Source: Edaphobacter sp. 12200R-103 | Lineage (GTDB): Bacteria; Acidobacteriota; Terriglobia; Terriglobales; Acidobacteriaceae | DNA: 64,000 nt | Assembly: GCF_010093025.1 (NCBI RefSeq) | Contig: NZ_CP048114.1 | Span: 3,038,001 to 3,102,000 of the forward strand | Direction of reading: 5' to 3' | Part shown: one piece after another, positions 9,503-18,122 of the stretch | Layout of the letters: every line of letters starts with the position of its first letter | How positions within the stretch are numbered: position 1 is the first letter of the stretch | Program-made: the position numbers and the translations under genes | Notes under the pieces: model-generated | Told to the model about the DNA's origin: nothing | The model's input: the letters and a program-made list of their open reading frames with translations, nothing else | The model's database searches: none

Positions 9503-9832
9503 TCATGCCTCCCGGAGAACTCGATTGATTGCCAGGCTGACGGATTTCCAGCGCGACTCTTCCGCATCCAGCTGTTTTTTGCCCGCAGCGGTGAGCTCGT
9601 AGATACGGGCGCGCCGGCCTGTGTCCTTCCTGATCCATTCCGCGCGGACCCAGCCCGCCTCCTCCATCCGGTGTAACGCTGGATAGAGAGAACCTTCCTC
9701 GGCACGCAGCACCTCGCCGGAGGTATCTGCAATGGCGGTCATGATGGCATAGCCGTGGAGTCGCGGGCGCCGCGACAATATTTTGAGCACCAGCAGATCG
9801 AGAGAGCCTTGAAGAGCGTCAGTTCTAGCCAT
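9503..9832 (-). CDS. PadR-family transcriptional regulator
   Basis: A 109-aa PadR-type winged helix. LQGSLDLLVLKILSRRPRLH followed by GYAIM is the canonical N-terminus, RAEEGSLYPALHRMEEAGWV the recognition helix and wing, and a short C-terminal helix (KKQLDAEESRWKSV) completes the dimer interface. PadR proteins of this length commonly repress adjacent efflux permeases. The downstream permease starts one nucleotide after its stop, and a perfect palindrome lies 5 bp upstream of the start codon, which points to autoregulation of the operon. Confidence 0.94.
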   Translation of the reverse strand: MARTDALQGSLDLLVLKILSRRPRLHGYAIMTAIADTSGEVLRAEEGSLYPALHRMEEAGWVRAEWIRKDTGRRARIYELTAAGKKQLDAEESRWKSVSLAINRVLREA

Positions 9833-9836
9833 ACTT

Positions 9837-9858
9837 AGACATCTTTATATAGATGTCT
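9837..9858. promoter_or_regulatory. PadR operator palindrome
   Basis: AGACATCT (9837-9844), spacer TTATAT, AGATGTCT (9851-9858): a perfect 8-bp inverted repeat immediately upstream of padR. The spacer is TATA-like, so the site probably overlaps the -10 region. A site with 16 of 22 matching bases lies at 21992-22013. Binding by the adjacent PadR is inferred from position. Confidence 0.7.
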
Positions 9859-9972
9859 GGGTATACTGTCAAACGATGTACGGAGCCTGATGGACCTGGC
9901 GCGGGCGCTTGCCGGACTGAAGTCGATGCAGAGCTGATTCTGCGAATTTCCGATGGTTGTTGGGGAGCTGGT

Positions 9973-10446
9973 GTGAACGTTATGCGAAAGCGTTGGATTG
10001 CAGCCCTGGGTCTCGCTACCTATAGCGCGATCCTGATAAAACTTGTGGTGTTTAAGACCGGATCGCTCCTTGAAACCAGACATCTGAGGCTCAGGTTTAC
10101 CGACCACAGTACAGGTCGGGCCAACTACATGCCGTTCAGGACCATCTGGCCGTATCTGCAGGGCCATCCCAGGTGGCTGATTGCGATCGTCAATCTTGTT
10201 GGGAACATAGCTCCGTTTATGCCCATCGGATTCCTCGCTCCCCTGGTTTATCGGAAGATGACGTGGCAGAGATCGCTGGTTCTGGCATTCGCCACCGGCC
10301 TTGCCATGGAAGGGTTGGAAGTGATGTTCCGCGTGGGCATCTTCGATATCGACGATGTCCTTCTGAATGCGTTTGGCGTCATGCTTGGCTACTGGATATT
10401 TACAGGCTTCGAAGAGCCGACGCGGCCCCGTTTGAGGTCAGCCTAG
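9973..10446 (+). CDS. VanZ-like membrane protein
   Basis: A 157-aa polytopic protein of the VanZ-like family. Visible signs are a first helix at the N-terminus (AALGLATYSAILIKLVVF), the conserved loop NYMPFRTIW, a helix in IAIVNLVGNIAPFMPIGFLA, and MEGLEVMFRVGIFDIDDVLL, whose F-DIDD motif is the family signature, ahead of a last helix. VanZ homologues are implicated in lipoglycopeptide resistance, but most VanZ-like proteins have no known function. GTG 9973 follows GGGGAG by 5 nt and is preferred; ATG 9853 upstream gives a non-conserved leader overlapping the padR promoter. The gene diverges from padR. Confidence 0.85.
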   Translation: MNVMRKRWIAALGLATYSAILIKLVVFKTGSLLETRHLRLRFTDHSTGRANYMPFRTIWPYLQGHPRWLIAIVNLVGNIAPFMPIGFLAPLVYRKMTWQRSLVLAFATGLAMEGLEVMFRVGIFDIDDVLLNAFGVMLGYWIFTGFEEPTRPRLRSA

Positions 10447-10637
10447 ATGTCCGCCTCGATTCCAGGACTAGCGGGGAAGTTGATACGATCCGATAAGCCG
10501 GCAGAGCGATATAAACGAGGCACGATGTGTTGGAGATTATGTCGCTCGCCAATTGCGAAGGGCTTAGCTTCTAATCAATCTGAAAAAACGGGAACGATTG
10601 TGAGGCTCGCGGTGTCTATCGGACTAGGGTGCTGAAA

Positions 10638-12347
10638 ATGCTCTGGACGATTGTTGCACTTCTCTGCCTTATACCCGGTCTTCCGCTCTTCGCGAGCGGG
10701 GGCCAAAAACCGTCTTATCCATCCTTTGACAAAGAGACGGCTCGCGATCACGAGATCAAGCCCCATCGTCAAACATTTCCAGTTGCCGGGATGGACCAGG
10801 AGGAGTACACGGGAGCCCACTACCTAAACCTGAAGCTAACAGTCTCGCCGGCAGGTGATGTAACTCACGCGGAGACAAACGGAGAATTCAGAGACGAGGA
10901 TACGCAGTTCTGGCCGCAGGTGGAGGGCGAAGTTTACCAATGGAAGTTCACTCCCTTTACGAAGGGCGGCAAGGCAGTGATAGCGGAGGTGTACGAATCA
11001 ATCGTACTTGTTCCTCCCGAGCGGCTGCCGAAGACACACGTTGCCTCCCCGCCGATCACGAAAAATTCGCAGGTCGTAATCGCGCTACGACGGCAATGGT
11101 GCGACGGAACATGTGACTTTCACAACGTTACGGTGAGCACCGATGGAATTGTATTTTGGGGAACTCATGGAGTCGCAGATGGAACGCACACAGACAAAAT
11201 CGATAACGACACACTCCTTGCGTTGGCAAAAAAAATTGTGGCGGCAGACTTTTACTCCATGGAAGATAGCTATTGCGGAGCTCCCATCTTCTCGTCTTCG
11301 CTTTCAATCAGCATTGATGGACACGTAAAGAGCGTGAGGGACTGCGTAGGACAGTGGGCTGGGATACCAACCGTGATTCTGGAACTGGAAGATGAGGTGG
11401 ATGCCGTAGCGCGTGTGAGGCGATGGACTAAGGGCGAAGAAGGGCTTGTAGCGGCGTTGCGGGCAGAAAAATTCGATTTCGCGAGCTATGACGCACAACG
11501 GATCCTGGAGAATGCAGCTGTTGGTGGACAGACAGCGACCGTTCGTGAGCTGCTGTTAGCTGGGGTTCCGGTCAAACCTCTACCTGTTCCCCAAAAAGAC
11601 AATCCCGACGATGTCGCGTCCGAAAGGGTTCGACTGCTGGCAGCTGCGAGTGCGCATCCTGATACATTGCAAGTCTTTCTGGATTCGGGCGTGAGCAGGG
11701 ACGATCAGAAGGACAAAGACCTGGCACTTGATTTTGCAGCTAGAGCGGGCAAGCTGGAAGCTGTGCGGGCCTTGATTTCTTATGGCGCGAATCCGAATGC
11801 CGATCTAAGTAGAGCGAGGATTGCCACTGTTGACCCTAACGTGATCATCGGCCAAGTGGGTCCTGGAAACATCCTGATCGATGCCGCGAGATCGGGTATT
11901 CCCGAGGTCGTGAAAGAGATCCTTCGCTACCGCCCGAATCTGGAGACGAAGAACTACAAGGGCGAGACGGCGCTCTTTGTAGCCTCGGAGTCGACGAGGA
12001 GCGATGAAGATGAAAGACGCGCGGAATGTGTTCGCCTGCTGGCAAAGGCAGGTGCAAGGGTCGATGTGCGCGATAAAGACGGGAACACCCCCCTGCATAA
12101 GAGTTATTTGCTCGATGTAGACGAAGAGCTATTGAGGCTGGGCGCCGATGTGAATGCACGGAATCACAACGGGGAGACGCCGATCTTCACCAATATGAAT
12201 ATTCAGGTCCTACCTCTATTTCTGCTGCATAAAGCAGATCTTACTATTCGGAATAACAGAGGGGAGAATGTGATAGAAGCCCGCAAGGGACGAGGCAATG
12301 CCTGGGATGAGGCTCTACACAAAGAAATTGCCAGGACATCCCGCTAG
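10638..12347 (+). CDS. Exported protein with DUF6438-like and ankyrin-repeat domains
   Basis: A 569-aa protein with an N-terminal signal (MLWTIVALLCLIPGLPLFAS). Residues about 145-250 contain a Cys-rich stretch (WCDGTCDFHNVTVSTDG, DSYCGAPIF) resembling the DUF6438 domain, and from about residue 290 there are ankyrin-type repeats, several of them clear (KGETALFVASESTR, KDGNTPLHKSYLLDVDE, HNGETPIFTNMN). Ankyrin arrays mediate protein binding. AGGG lies 8 nt before ATG 10638; an in-frame GTG at 10629 overlaps it. Its third positions are more A/T-rich than those of the neighbours, so acquisition from elsewhere is possible. Partner unknown. Confidence 0.82.
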   Translation: MLWTIVALLCLIPGLPLFASGGQKPSYPSFDKETARDHEIKPHRQTFPVAGMDQEEYTGAHYLNLKLTVSPAGDVTHAETNGEFRDEDTQFWPQVEGEVYQWKFTPFTKGGKAVIAEVYESIVLVPPERLPKTHVASPPITKNSQVVIALRRQWCDGTCDFHNVTVSTDGIVFWGTHGVADGTHTDKIDNDTLLALAKKIVAADFYSMEDSYCGAPIFSSSLSISIDGHVKSVRDCVGQWAGIPTVILELEDEVDAVARVRRWTKGEEGLVAALRAEKFDFASYDAQRILENAAVGGQTATVRELLLAGVPVKPLPVPQKDNPDDVASERVRLLAAASAHPDTLQVFLDSGVSRDDQKDKDLALDFAARAGKLEAVRALISYGANPNADLSRARIATVDPNVIIGQVGPGNILIDAARSGIPEVVKEILRYRPNLETKNYKGETALFVASESTRSDEDERRAECVRLLAKAGARVDVRDKDGNTPLHKSYLLDVDEELLRLGADVNARNHNGETPIFTNMNIQVLPLFLLHKADLTIRNNRGENVIEARKGRGNAWDEALHKEIARTSR

Positions 12348-12388
12348 TAGACTGTCGGAGTCCTGGGCGTTAGCTGCCCTAAACGATC

Positions 12389-12429
12389 GGTAGGCGCGGG
12401 ATGGTCACGGAGATCATCCCGCGCCTACC
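12389..12429. terminator. Bidirectional terminator between convergent genes
   Basis: GGTAGGCGCGGGATG (12389-12403) is exactly complementary to CATCCCGCGCCTACC (12415-12429), with an 11-nt loop. It lies between the ankyrin gene stop and the metE stop, which begins just beyond it at 12432. There is no long T-run on either side. Confidence 0.72.
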
Positions 12430-12431
12430 GG

Positions 12432-14708
12432 TCAGGCGGTCAGGGCTGCGCGAGCAGACTGCGCGGCCTGGCACATGTTTTTGAGCGCTTCGATAGTCTC
12501 GGGCCAGTTGCGTGTCTTCAACCCGCAGTCGGGGTTCACCCAAATCTGTTCGGGCCTAAGGACGTTGATGGCTAAGCCGAGAAGCTCGCGCATCTCGGCG
12601 GCCGAAGGCACCCGCGGGGAGTGGATGTCGTAGACGCCGGGGCCGATCTCGTTGGGATAGCCGTGGTCGCGGAAGTCGTTCAGCAGCTCCATGCGCGAGC
12701 GGGCGGACTCCAGCGAGATGACGTCGGCGTCGAGCGCCGCGATGGAAGGGAGAATATCCGCGAATTCGCAGTAGCACATGTGGGTGTGAATCTGCGTCTC
12801 GTCGGCTGCGGAGCCAGTGGCGAGCCGGAAGGCGTTCACGGCCCAGTCGAGATATTCGTTCCAGTCTGCGCGTCGCAGGGGAAGCCCTTCGCGAAGCGCG
12901 GGTTCATCCACCTGGATGATGCGGATGCCTGCAGCCTCGAGGTCCATCACCTCGGACCGCAGAGCGAGCGCGATCTGCCACGCGGTCTGCTGGCGCGGAA
13001 TGTCGTTGCGCACGAAGGACCATTGCAGGATGGTGATGGGACCGGTGAGCATTCCCTTGACGGGGCGTGACGTGAGCGAGCGAGCATATTCCGACCACTT
13101 CACCGTCATCGGCCCGGAACGCCATACATCGCCGAAGATGACGGGAGGCTTGACGCAGCGCGAGCCGTAGCTCTGTACCCAGCCGTTTTCGGTGAAGACG
13201 AATCCCTCCAGAAATTCAGCGAAGTACTCGACCATGTCGTTCCGCTCGAATTCGCCGTGCACGAGAACGTCGAGCCCGATCTCTTCCTGTTGCCGGATGC
13301 AGTCCTCGGTGGTCTGGCGGAGGAAGGCATCGTAGACTTCGGCACTCTCGTGTCCGTGTTTGTGCGCGGCGCGATGTTTACGCACCTCTGCGGTCTGGGG
13401 GAAGGAGCCGATGGTTGTGGTCGGAAAGAGAGGAAGACCCAGCTCGGCGCGCTGCTTCAGCATGCGAGCGCTGTAGGGGGACTTACGCGCAAAATCGGGA
13501 TCGGAGAGCAGCGCGAGTTGCCTGCGCACCTCGGGGTTTACGGAGGATTCGGCTGCCTGGCGATCGGCAATAGCGGCGACGTTCGCCGCATAGGCAGCTT
13601 CGTCGGAGTTTGCCAGGGTGACGATCTCTGCGAGTTTTTCTTCGGCAAAGCGCATCCAGCTTTTAATGCGTGCGGGCAGTTTCGTCTCGCTGCGCAGGTC
13701 GTGCGGCACATGCAGCAGAGAACATGAAGGCGCGACGATAAGGCGCTCCGCGCCGAGTTTTGCTGCAGCGCTTTCGATCAGCTTGCGTGTCTCTGCAAAG
13801 TCGGTCAGCCAGATGTTGCGTCCTTCAACGCAGCCGAGGCTGAGGATCTGCTGCGGTTTGAGAGCCGCGAGCACGTCCTCAAGCTGCCGGGGTGCGCGAA
13901 CCAGGTCGATGTGGAGGCCCGCTGTGTTCGCATCGACGGCGAGAGGAAGATTGTCTCCGAGCCGGTCGAAGTAGGTGGTCAGCATGAGCTTGACCGGGCT
14001 CTCGGCAAGCTCAGCGTATGCCTTGCGGAAGAAGTCGGCAGCGCCTTTGGGCAGATCGGTCGCGAGGATGGGTTCGTCGATCTGCACCCATGCCACGTTC
14101 TGCCCTGCCAGCGCAGCGAGCACCTCTTTGTATGCGGCGACCATCGGGCCGGCGAGCACGAATGGATCGAAGCCTTCGACGCCCTTTCCCAGTAGCAGGA
14201 GGGTGAGGGGACCGATCAGTACGGGGCGGGTCTCGATGCCGAGCGCGCGAGCCTCCGCGATCTCGCTGAGGAGTTTGGCGACATCCACCTTGAAGGGCAG
14301 GGATGCCGTCCACTCCGGAACGAGATAGTGATAGTTGGTGTCGAACCACTTCGTCATCTCCATCGCGGTCTGCTCTTTGCTGTTGCGGGCCATGGCGAAG
14401 TAGCGCTCGAGCGTTACGGGACCGGCGCCGAAGCGCTCTGGGGTTGCGCCCAGCAGGACCAGCATGTCGAGCACCTGGTCGTAGAGGGAGAAGTCGTTGG
14501 ATGGGATGAAATCGATTCCGGCAGTCTGCTGGAGCTTCCAGTGTTCGGCGCGAAGCGATTTTGCCGTCTCGCAAAGCTCCGCTTCTGTCCGCTTGCCCGA
14601 CCAGAAGCCTTCGAGGGCAAACTTCAACTGGCGCTGTCTACCGATGCGCGGAAAGCCGAGGTTGGCTGTTTTGAGTGTGGGAAATGTTGTTGCCGCACGT
14701 GCGAGCAT
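12432..14708 (-). CDS. metE: Cobalamin-independent methionine synthase
   Basis: MetE transfers a methyl group from 5-methyltetrahydropteroyl-polyglutamate to homocysteine without B12. The 758-aa protein has the usual length with an N-terminal domain (LGFPRIGRQRQLKFALEGFW) and the C-terminal catalytic domain: FPTTTIGSFPQTAEVRKHR, IQVDEPALREGLPLR, and zinc ligands in IHTHMCYCEFADI and NPDCGLKTR. ATG 14708 is preceded by AAGGAG; residues further upstream belong to a riboswitch leader, not to the protein. A cobalamin riboswitch upstream means the enzyme should be made when B12 is scarce, which implies a B12-dependent MetH elsewhere in the genome. Confidence 0.97.
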   Translation of the reverse strand: MLARAATTFPTLKTANLGFPRIGRQRQLKFALEGFWSGKRTEAELCETAKSLRAEHWKLQQTAGIDFIPSNDFSLYDQVLDMLVLLGATPERFGAGPVTLERYFAMARNSKEQTAMEMTKWFDTNYHYLVPEWTASLPFKVDVAKLLSEIAEARALGIETRPVLIGPLTLLLLGKGVEGFDPFVLAGPMVAAYKEVLAALAGQNVAWVQIDEPILATDLPKGAADFFRKAYAELAESPVKLMLTTYFDRLGDNLPLAVDANTAGLHIDLVRAPRQLEDVLAALKPQQILSLGCVEGRNIWLTDFAETRKLIESAAAKLGAERLIVAPSCSLLHVPHDLRSETKLPARIKSWMRFAEEKLAEIVTLANSDEAAYAANVAAIADRQAAESSVNPEVRRQLALLSDPDFARKSPYSARMLKQRAELGLPLFPTTTIGSFPQTAEVRKHRAAHKHGHESAEVYDAFLRQTTEDCIRQQEEIGLDVLVHGEFERNDMVEYFAEFLEGFVFTENGWVQSYGSRCVKPPVIFGDVWRSGPMTVKWSEYARSLTSRPVKGMLTGPITILQWSFVRNDIPRQQTAWQIALALRSEVMDLEAAGIRIIQVDEPALREGLPLRRADWNEYLDWAVNAFRLATGSAADETQIHTHMCYCEFADILPSIAALDADVISLESARSRMELLNDFRDHGYPNEIGPGVYDIHSPRVPSAAEMRELLGLAINVLRPEQIWVNPDCGLKTRNWPETIEALKNMCQAAQSARAALTA

Positions 14709-14712
14709 CTTT

Positions 14713-14736
14713 GGTTCTCTCCTTGTTGAAAGAACC
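14713..14736 (-). promoter_or_regulatory. Hairpin sequestering the metE ribosome-binding site
   Basis: On the minus strand GGTTCTTTC pairs with GAGAGAACC around the loop that holds AACAAG, so the metE Shine-Dalgarno (AAGGAG) is inside the stem-loop, 10 nt before the ATG. Such a hairpin is a plausible expression platform for translational control by the cobalamin riboswitch. Direct repeats of GCGCAGGCATGC (14743-14754 and 14770-14781, plus strand) lie between it and the aptamer. Confidence 0.45.
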
Positions 14737-14854
14737 ACCCGTGCGCAGGCATGCAGAGACACGCACAGGGCGCAGGCATGCAATGGTCACCGGTTCAATC
14801 CACGAAAACGGCAGCCTCGGCGCACCCATGGTCAGCGGCCAGCGCTTCCACGGT

Positions 14855-14980
14855 GGTGGCAGCAGGCCGGTACCCGGACTTTGGGAGAGCTTGCTCCCAT
14901 CACCGTTGCGGGACAGTGCCGGAGTTGCACCGGCTTCCCCGATTAACAGGCCGTACAAAGACGGCCTGACCTGCTCCATT
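14855..14980 (-). ncRNA. Cobalamin (B12) riboswitch aptamer upstream of metE
   Basis: Reading the minus strand, the leader contains GGGAAGCCGGTGCAACTCCG, then GCACTGTCCCGCAACGGTG and AGTCCGGGTACCGGCC, the conserved core of cobalamin riboswitches, preceded by a long stem with GGTCAGGCCG and CGGCCTG arms. It lies about 150 nt before the metE start codon, on the same strand. Ligand binding would lower metE expression. Boundaries are approximate, set from the outermost paired arms I can see. Confidence 0.93.
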
Positions 14981-15021
14981 CCAGTTTAGAGCATTTCGAA
15001 AGGAAGGAAGAACCAGCAGAG

Positions 15022-15042
15022 AGAAGAGGGAGCGGCGCTCCC
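15022..15042 (-). terminator. Terminator hairpin after the GGDEF gene
   Basis: On the minus strand GGGAGC, loop GCC, GCTCCC, then TCTTCTCT, immediately after the diguanylate cyclase stop. Short but T-rich downstream. The rest of the gap to the riboswitch (14981-15021) shows no other feature I can name, but should hold the metE promoter. Confidence 0.5.
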
Positions 15043-15051
15043 CCCCTTTCT

Positions 15052-16272
15052 TCACGCCGTTCGTCCGGTCTGAATCCCGAATTTTTCTACCAGTACGGGG
15101 CGCGCGGGAAAGACGACGGGCTCGTCGGTGACCACCAGGTTTCTTCCTCCGGATTTGGCACGGTAGAGCAGGTCGTCGGCGCGCCTGAGCATCTCTTCGA
15201 GGGAGTCGCCGGGCTGCATCACGGTGACGCCGGCGCTGGCCGTGATCTGGATCATGCGGCCGTCGTAGTGGACGCGCATCTGTTCGAGGCTGTGGCGAAG
15301 ATCGTCGGCGGCTCGCGCGGCGTCGAGGGTATCCATGCCGGGCAGGAGAAGAGCGAACTCCTCGCCGCCGAGCCGGGCGATCATGTCTTCGGGGCGGAGC
15401 TGCTCCTTGACGAGATCGACGAAGGCGCAGAGAACCACGTCGCCGCCGCCGTGTCCGTAGGTGTCGTTGACGCGCTTGAAGTTGTCGAGGTCGATCGCGA
15501 TCACAGCAACGGGCTGAGTGCGGCGCTCGCACCGGGCCATCTCGCGGGAGGCATGCTTGGTCCAGGCGCGGCGATTAAGGGCCCCGGTGAGGGGATCGAT
15601 CCCGGCGGCGTAGGCCACGCTGCTGTGCATCTCCACCACAGCAAACACGACGTACATCAGCAGCAGGCAGTACGACATGAGCATGAGGGCCAGCATGGAG
15701 TACATCCACGCGGGATCATCCCACGGCGTATCGGCTGCCAGTCGGGAGAAGCCTCGCATCGAGAGCCGACAGCGATAGGTGAGGACCAGGGTAGAGATGC
15801 CCAGAAAGGTCGCCGTCAGGCGCGACGGAATGACGAAGCGCGTATCGCGCTGGCGCAGGAGCGTCCAGGTAAGGGCGATTCCCATGACGAGCAGAGGAAA
15901 AGCGGCTACGGTGTAGGTCCAATGCCGATTGCCCTGATGGAACAGGATGGCATAGAGCGCCATATCGGCCGCGATAAAGCCCGCCAACCCCCATCGGCGA
16001 AACGGAGTGCGGACGATAAACCAGCGCAGTCCGAGAAACATCAGGGCAAAAGAGGCGATGTTGAGCTCATTGGCAAGAAAGACGGTAATGAATTCTGGAG
16101 CGGAGCCGATTAATCCCTGCAGGAAGGTGCGTATGAAGTCGACCAGGGTCGATGCGGCCAGCCAGCGCACGCCGATGACATTGGTGTCGACGACTGCGAG
16201 GGAGGATAAAGCAACTGTAAACAGACCGAGCGAAACAAGAAAAAAGATAAAAGAAGTTGTGTAATCCATCAT
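15052..16272 (-). CDS. Membrane-bound diguanylate cyclase (GGDEF)
   Basis: Makes cyclic di-GMP from two GTP. About six N-terminal transmembrane helices cover residues 5-225, then a GGDEF domain from about residue 235: IDPLTGALNRRAW, VIAIDLDNFKRVNDTYGHGG and ARLGGEEFALLLPG, so the active-site signature is intact (GGEEF). No RxxD inhibitory site stands just before it, and no EAL domain is present. The membrane part is a sensor of unknown input, resembling the MASE-like class. Two adjacent ATGs (16272 and 16269) could start it. Downstream of ruvB with a gap of about 130 bp. Confidence 0.93.
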   Translation of the reverse strand: MMDYTTSFIFFLVSLGLFTVALSSLAVVDTNVIGVRWLAASTLVDFIRTFLQGLIGSAPEFITVFLANELNIASFALMFLGLRWFIVRTPFRRWGLAGFIAADMALYAILFHQGNRHWTYTVAAFPLLVMGIALTWTLLRQRDTRFVIPSRLTATFLGISTLVLTYRCRLSMRGFSRLAADTPWDDPAWMYSMLALMLMSYCLLLMYVVFAVVEMHSSVAYAAGIDPLTGALNRRAWTKHASREMARCERRTQPVAVIAIDLDNFKRVNDTYGHGGGDVVLCAFVDLVKEQLRPEDMIARLGGEEFALLLPGMDTLDAARAADDLRHSLEQMRVHYDGRMIQITASAGVTVMQPGDSLEEMLRRADDLLYRAKSGGRNLVVTDEPVVFPARPVLVEKFGIQTGRTA

Positions 16273-16407
16273 GGGGCCCTATCGTGCAAAAAAACGGAAG
16301 TAAGAGGGGCACAGAATAGAGCCCACGACTCACCCGTCTCAAATGAATTTGCGTTCTTAATGACACCAAAGTTTCGCCGGACCTCTTGCAGAATCCTTAC
16401 GGATTGG

Positions 16408-17487
16408 CTAGAAGAGGCTAAGCTTGCCTGGCATCTCGATATTGAGATGCTGATAAGCGAGCCGGGTGGCCACCCGGCCACGTGGAGTTCTGTCTAAAAA
16501 GCCAATTTGTATCAAAAAAGGTTCATAAACCTCTTCGAGAGCATCCTGCTCCTCGGCGAGGGCGGCGGCCAGGGTGTTGAGACCGACCGGCCCGCCATCA
16601 TATTTTTCGATAATCGTACGCAGAAGGCGGCGGTCCAGCTCGTCGAACCCGTGGGCATCGACCTCAAGCAACTCGAGCGCCTTCTGGGCGGTATCGCGGT
16701 CGATCTTTCCGGCTGCCCGTACCTGCGCGTAGTCGCGCACGCGACGCAGAAGTCGATTAGCGATACGCGGGGTTCCGCGCGAACGCATGGCGATCTCCGC
16801 GGCGCCGTCCTGGTCGATGGGAACGCCGAGCACCTCGGCAGAGCGCTCGACGATGTAGCGCAGCTCGTCGTCGGTATAGAACTCCAGGCGGAGAAGGATT
16901 CCGAAACGCGAGCGCAGGGGCGAGCTGAGCAGGCCGGGCCGCGTGGTTGCCGCCACAAAGGTGAACGGCTTGATGTCCATCACGTGGGTGCGGGCGGCCG
17001 GTCCCTGGCCGATCATGATGTCGAGCTTGTAGTCTTCGAGCGCCGTGTACAGCTTTTCCTCAAGCACGGGCTGCAGCCTGTGGATCTCGTCGAGGAAGAG
17101 CACCTGGCGGTCGCGGATGTTGGTCAGGATGGCCGTCAGGTCGCCTTGAATCTGGAGAGCCGGGCCACTGGTCTGCTGGAAGCCGACACCGAGTTCATTC
17201 GCGATGATGGTGGCGAGCGTGGTCTTGCCCAGGCCGGGGGGGCCGAACAGCAGGACATGATCCAGCGCCTCGCCGCGGGAGCGGGCTGCCTCGAGCGCGA
17301 TGGCCAGCTGTTCCTTGGCCTTGCTCTGCCCGATGAACTCCTGGAGGCGCGTGGGGCGCAGCTTCAGCTCGAAGGCAGCGTCATCGTCGACGCGCCCGGC
17401 GGAGACCAGGCGGTCGGATTCGGATGCCGATCCGTGGTTCAGATCGATCTTCGATTTGATCTGCGACTTGTTCTTCGGAAAGTCCAC
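16408..17487 (-). CDS. ruvB: Holliday junction branch-migration ATPase RuvB
   Basis: RuvB is the hexameric helicase motor that, with RuvA, drives Holliday-junction migration. The 359-aa protein is complete: [20 protein letters not shown], Walker [14 protein letters not shown], Walker [14 protein letters not shown], sensor region [19 protein letters not shown] with the arginine finger, and a C-terminal winged helix ending in [20 protein letters not shown]. The first about 30 residues form a polar extension. Neither ruvA nor ruvC lies in the window. Confidence 0.97.
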   Translation of the reverse strand: MDFPKNKSQIKSKIDLNHGSASESDRLVSAGRVDDDAAFELKLRPTRLQEFIGQSKAKEQLAIALEAARSRGEALDHVLLFGPPGLGKTTLATIIANELGVGFQQTSGPALQIQGDLTAILTNIRDRQVLFLDEIHRLQPVLEEKLYTALEDYKLDIMIGQGPAARTHVMDIKPFTFVAATTRPGLLSSPLRSRFGILLRLEFYTDDELRYIVERSAEVLGVPIDQDGAAEIAMRSRGTPRIANRLLRRVRDYAQVRAAGKIDRDTAQKALELLEVDAHGFDELDRRLLRTIIEKYDGGPVGLNTLAAALAEEQDALEEVYEPFLIQIGFLDRTPRGRVATRLAYQHLNIEMPGKLSLF

Positions 17488-17619
17488 TCAAGGCGATAGT
17501 AAGGCGAAGCCACTGGGGAAGCAACTCGGGTGTTGTCTGAAATCAGATCGCGACTCTTCAAAGAAGAACGAGGGCAGTTGATTCGCATATACAGTCCGTG
17601 CAGTTCACCCGGGGAGGGT

Positions 17620-17747
17620 GTCATCCTGAGCGAAGCTTCTTGCGGCTTTATCGCGAGAAGCGGAGTCGAAGGATCTGCGGTCTGCTGGCTCAGCCCTATC
17701 CGAACCGCAGATCCTTCGACTGCGGCTTCGCCTCCGCTCAGGATGAC
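17620..17747. repeat. Head-to-head pair of dispersed palindromic repeats
   Basis: GTCATCCTGAGCGAAGC starts at 17620 and GCTCAGGATGAC ends at 17747; between them the inner arms GAAGGATCTGCGGT and ACCGCAGATCCTTC form a second inverted repeat. The whole looks like two REP units facing each other around a 24-bp centre and would fold into a large cruciform. It is the only feature I see in the 350-bp gap between ruvB and the small zinc-binding gene. Confidence 0.75.
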
Positions 17748-17836
17748 AGTGATGGGTAGATATAAAACTGATTTTCCAAAGCTGTTATTTCCTTTTGAAA
17801 ATGGCGTTAGCAGGATTGATTTCAGGGGGGTGCTAC

Positions 17837-18112
17837 TTAAATCGCTTCTTTCCACCATGCGTCGGAACGAAGCGCCTCTGGTATGTCCTGATCGTCGGGC
17901 TCCAAACCTCGGTCCTCGAGCAGAGAGAACCAATGCTCGCGAAGACTCTCCGGCAGCAATACTCCGCACCAAGGGCAATGAGCGATCACGATGTACGACG
18001 ATCCTCCATCAAAGACTGCTATGCCATATTCACGGAACTTGGGTATGTACTCAATGGCTGTCTCGCCCCCTGCGAGGTTGGCATTCATCATCTGGCAGCA
18101 GTGGTCGCTCAT
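17837..18112 (-). CDS. Small zinc-binding protein, DUF6980-like
   Basis: A 91-aa protein with HCC near the N-terminus (MSDHCCQMM) and HCPWCGVLLPES in the middle, separated by EYGIAVFDGGSSYIVI. This arrangement resembles the DUF6980 family of short proteins, in which two Cys pairs would bind one zinc. The family role is unknown. The ATG at 18112 lies 10 nt after the stop of a gene remnant on the same strand, so the two were probably translated from one transcript. The DUF assignment comes from remembered family features. Confidence 0.7.
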   Translation of the reverse strand: MSDHCCQMMNANLAGGETAIEYIPKFREYGIAVFDGGSSYIVIAHCPWCGVLLPESLREHWFSLLEDRGLEPDDQDIPEALRSDAWWKEAI

Positions 18113-18122
18113 CTAGTCAAAG

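Noticed and set aside
9502-9732. N-terminal extension of the MacB-like permease into padR
   Set aside because: The extended peptide is a frame-shifted read of padR; the family begins MSLWSRVSNAL and the genes are spaced by one nucleotide.
10447-10637. A 62-codon plus-strand frame between the VanZ-like and ankyrin genes
   Set aside because: No ribosome-binding site, no recognisable sequence and no conservation signal; treated as non-coding upstream sequence.
14709-14783. N-terminal extension of MetE up to 14783
   Set aside because: The stretch lies in the riboswitch leader and hairpin, and a good ribosome-binding site fits ATG 14708.
15268-16113. A 281-codon antisense frame over the diguanylate cyclase
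   Set aside because: Shadow of the GGDEF gene, whose GGEEF and membrane helices are clear.
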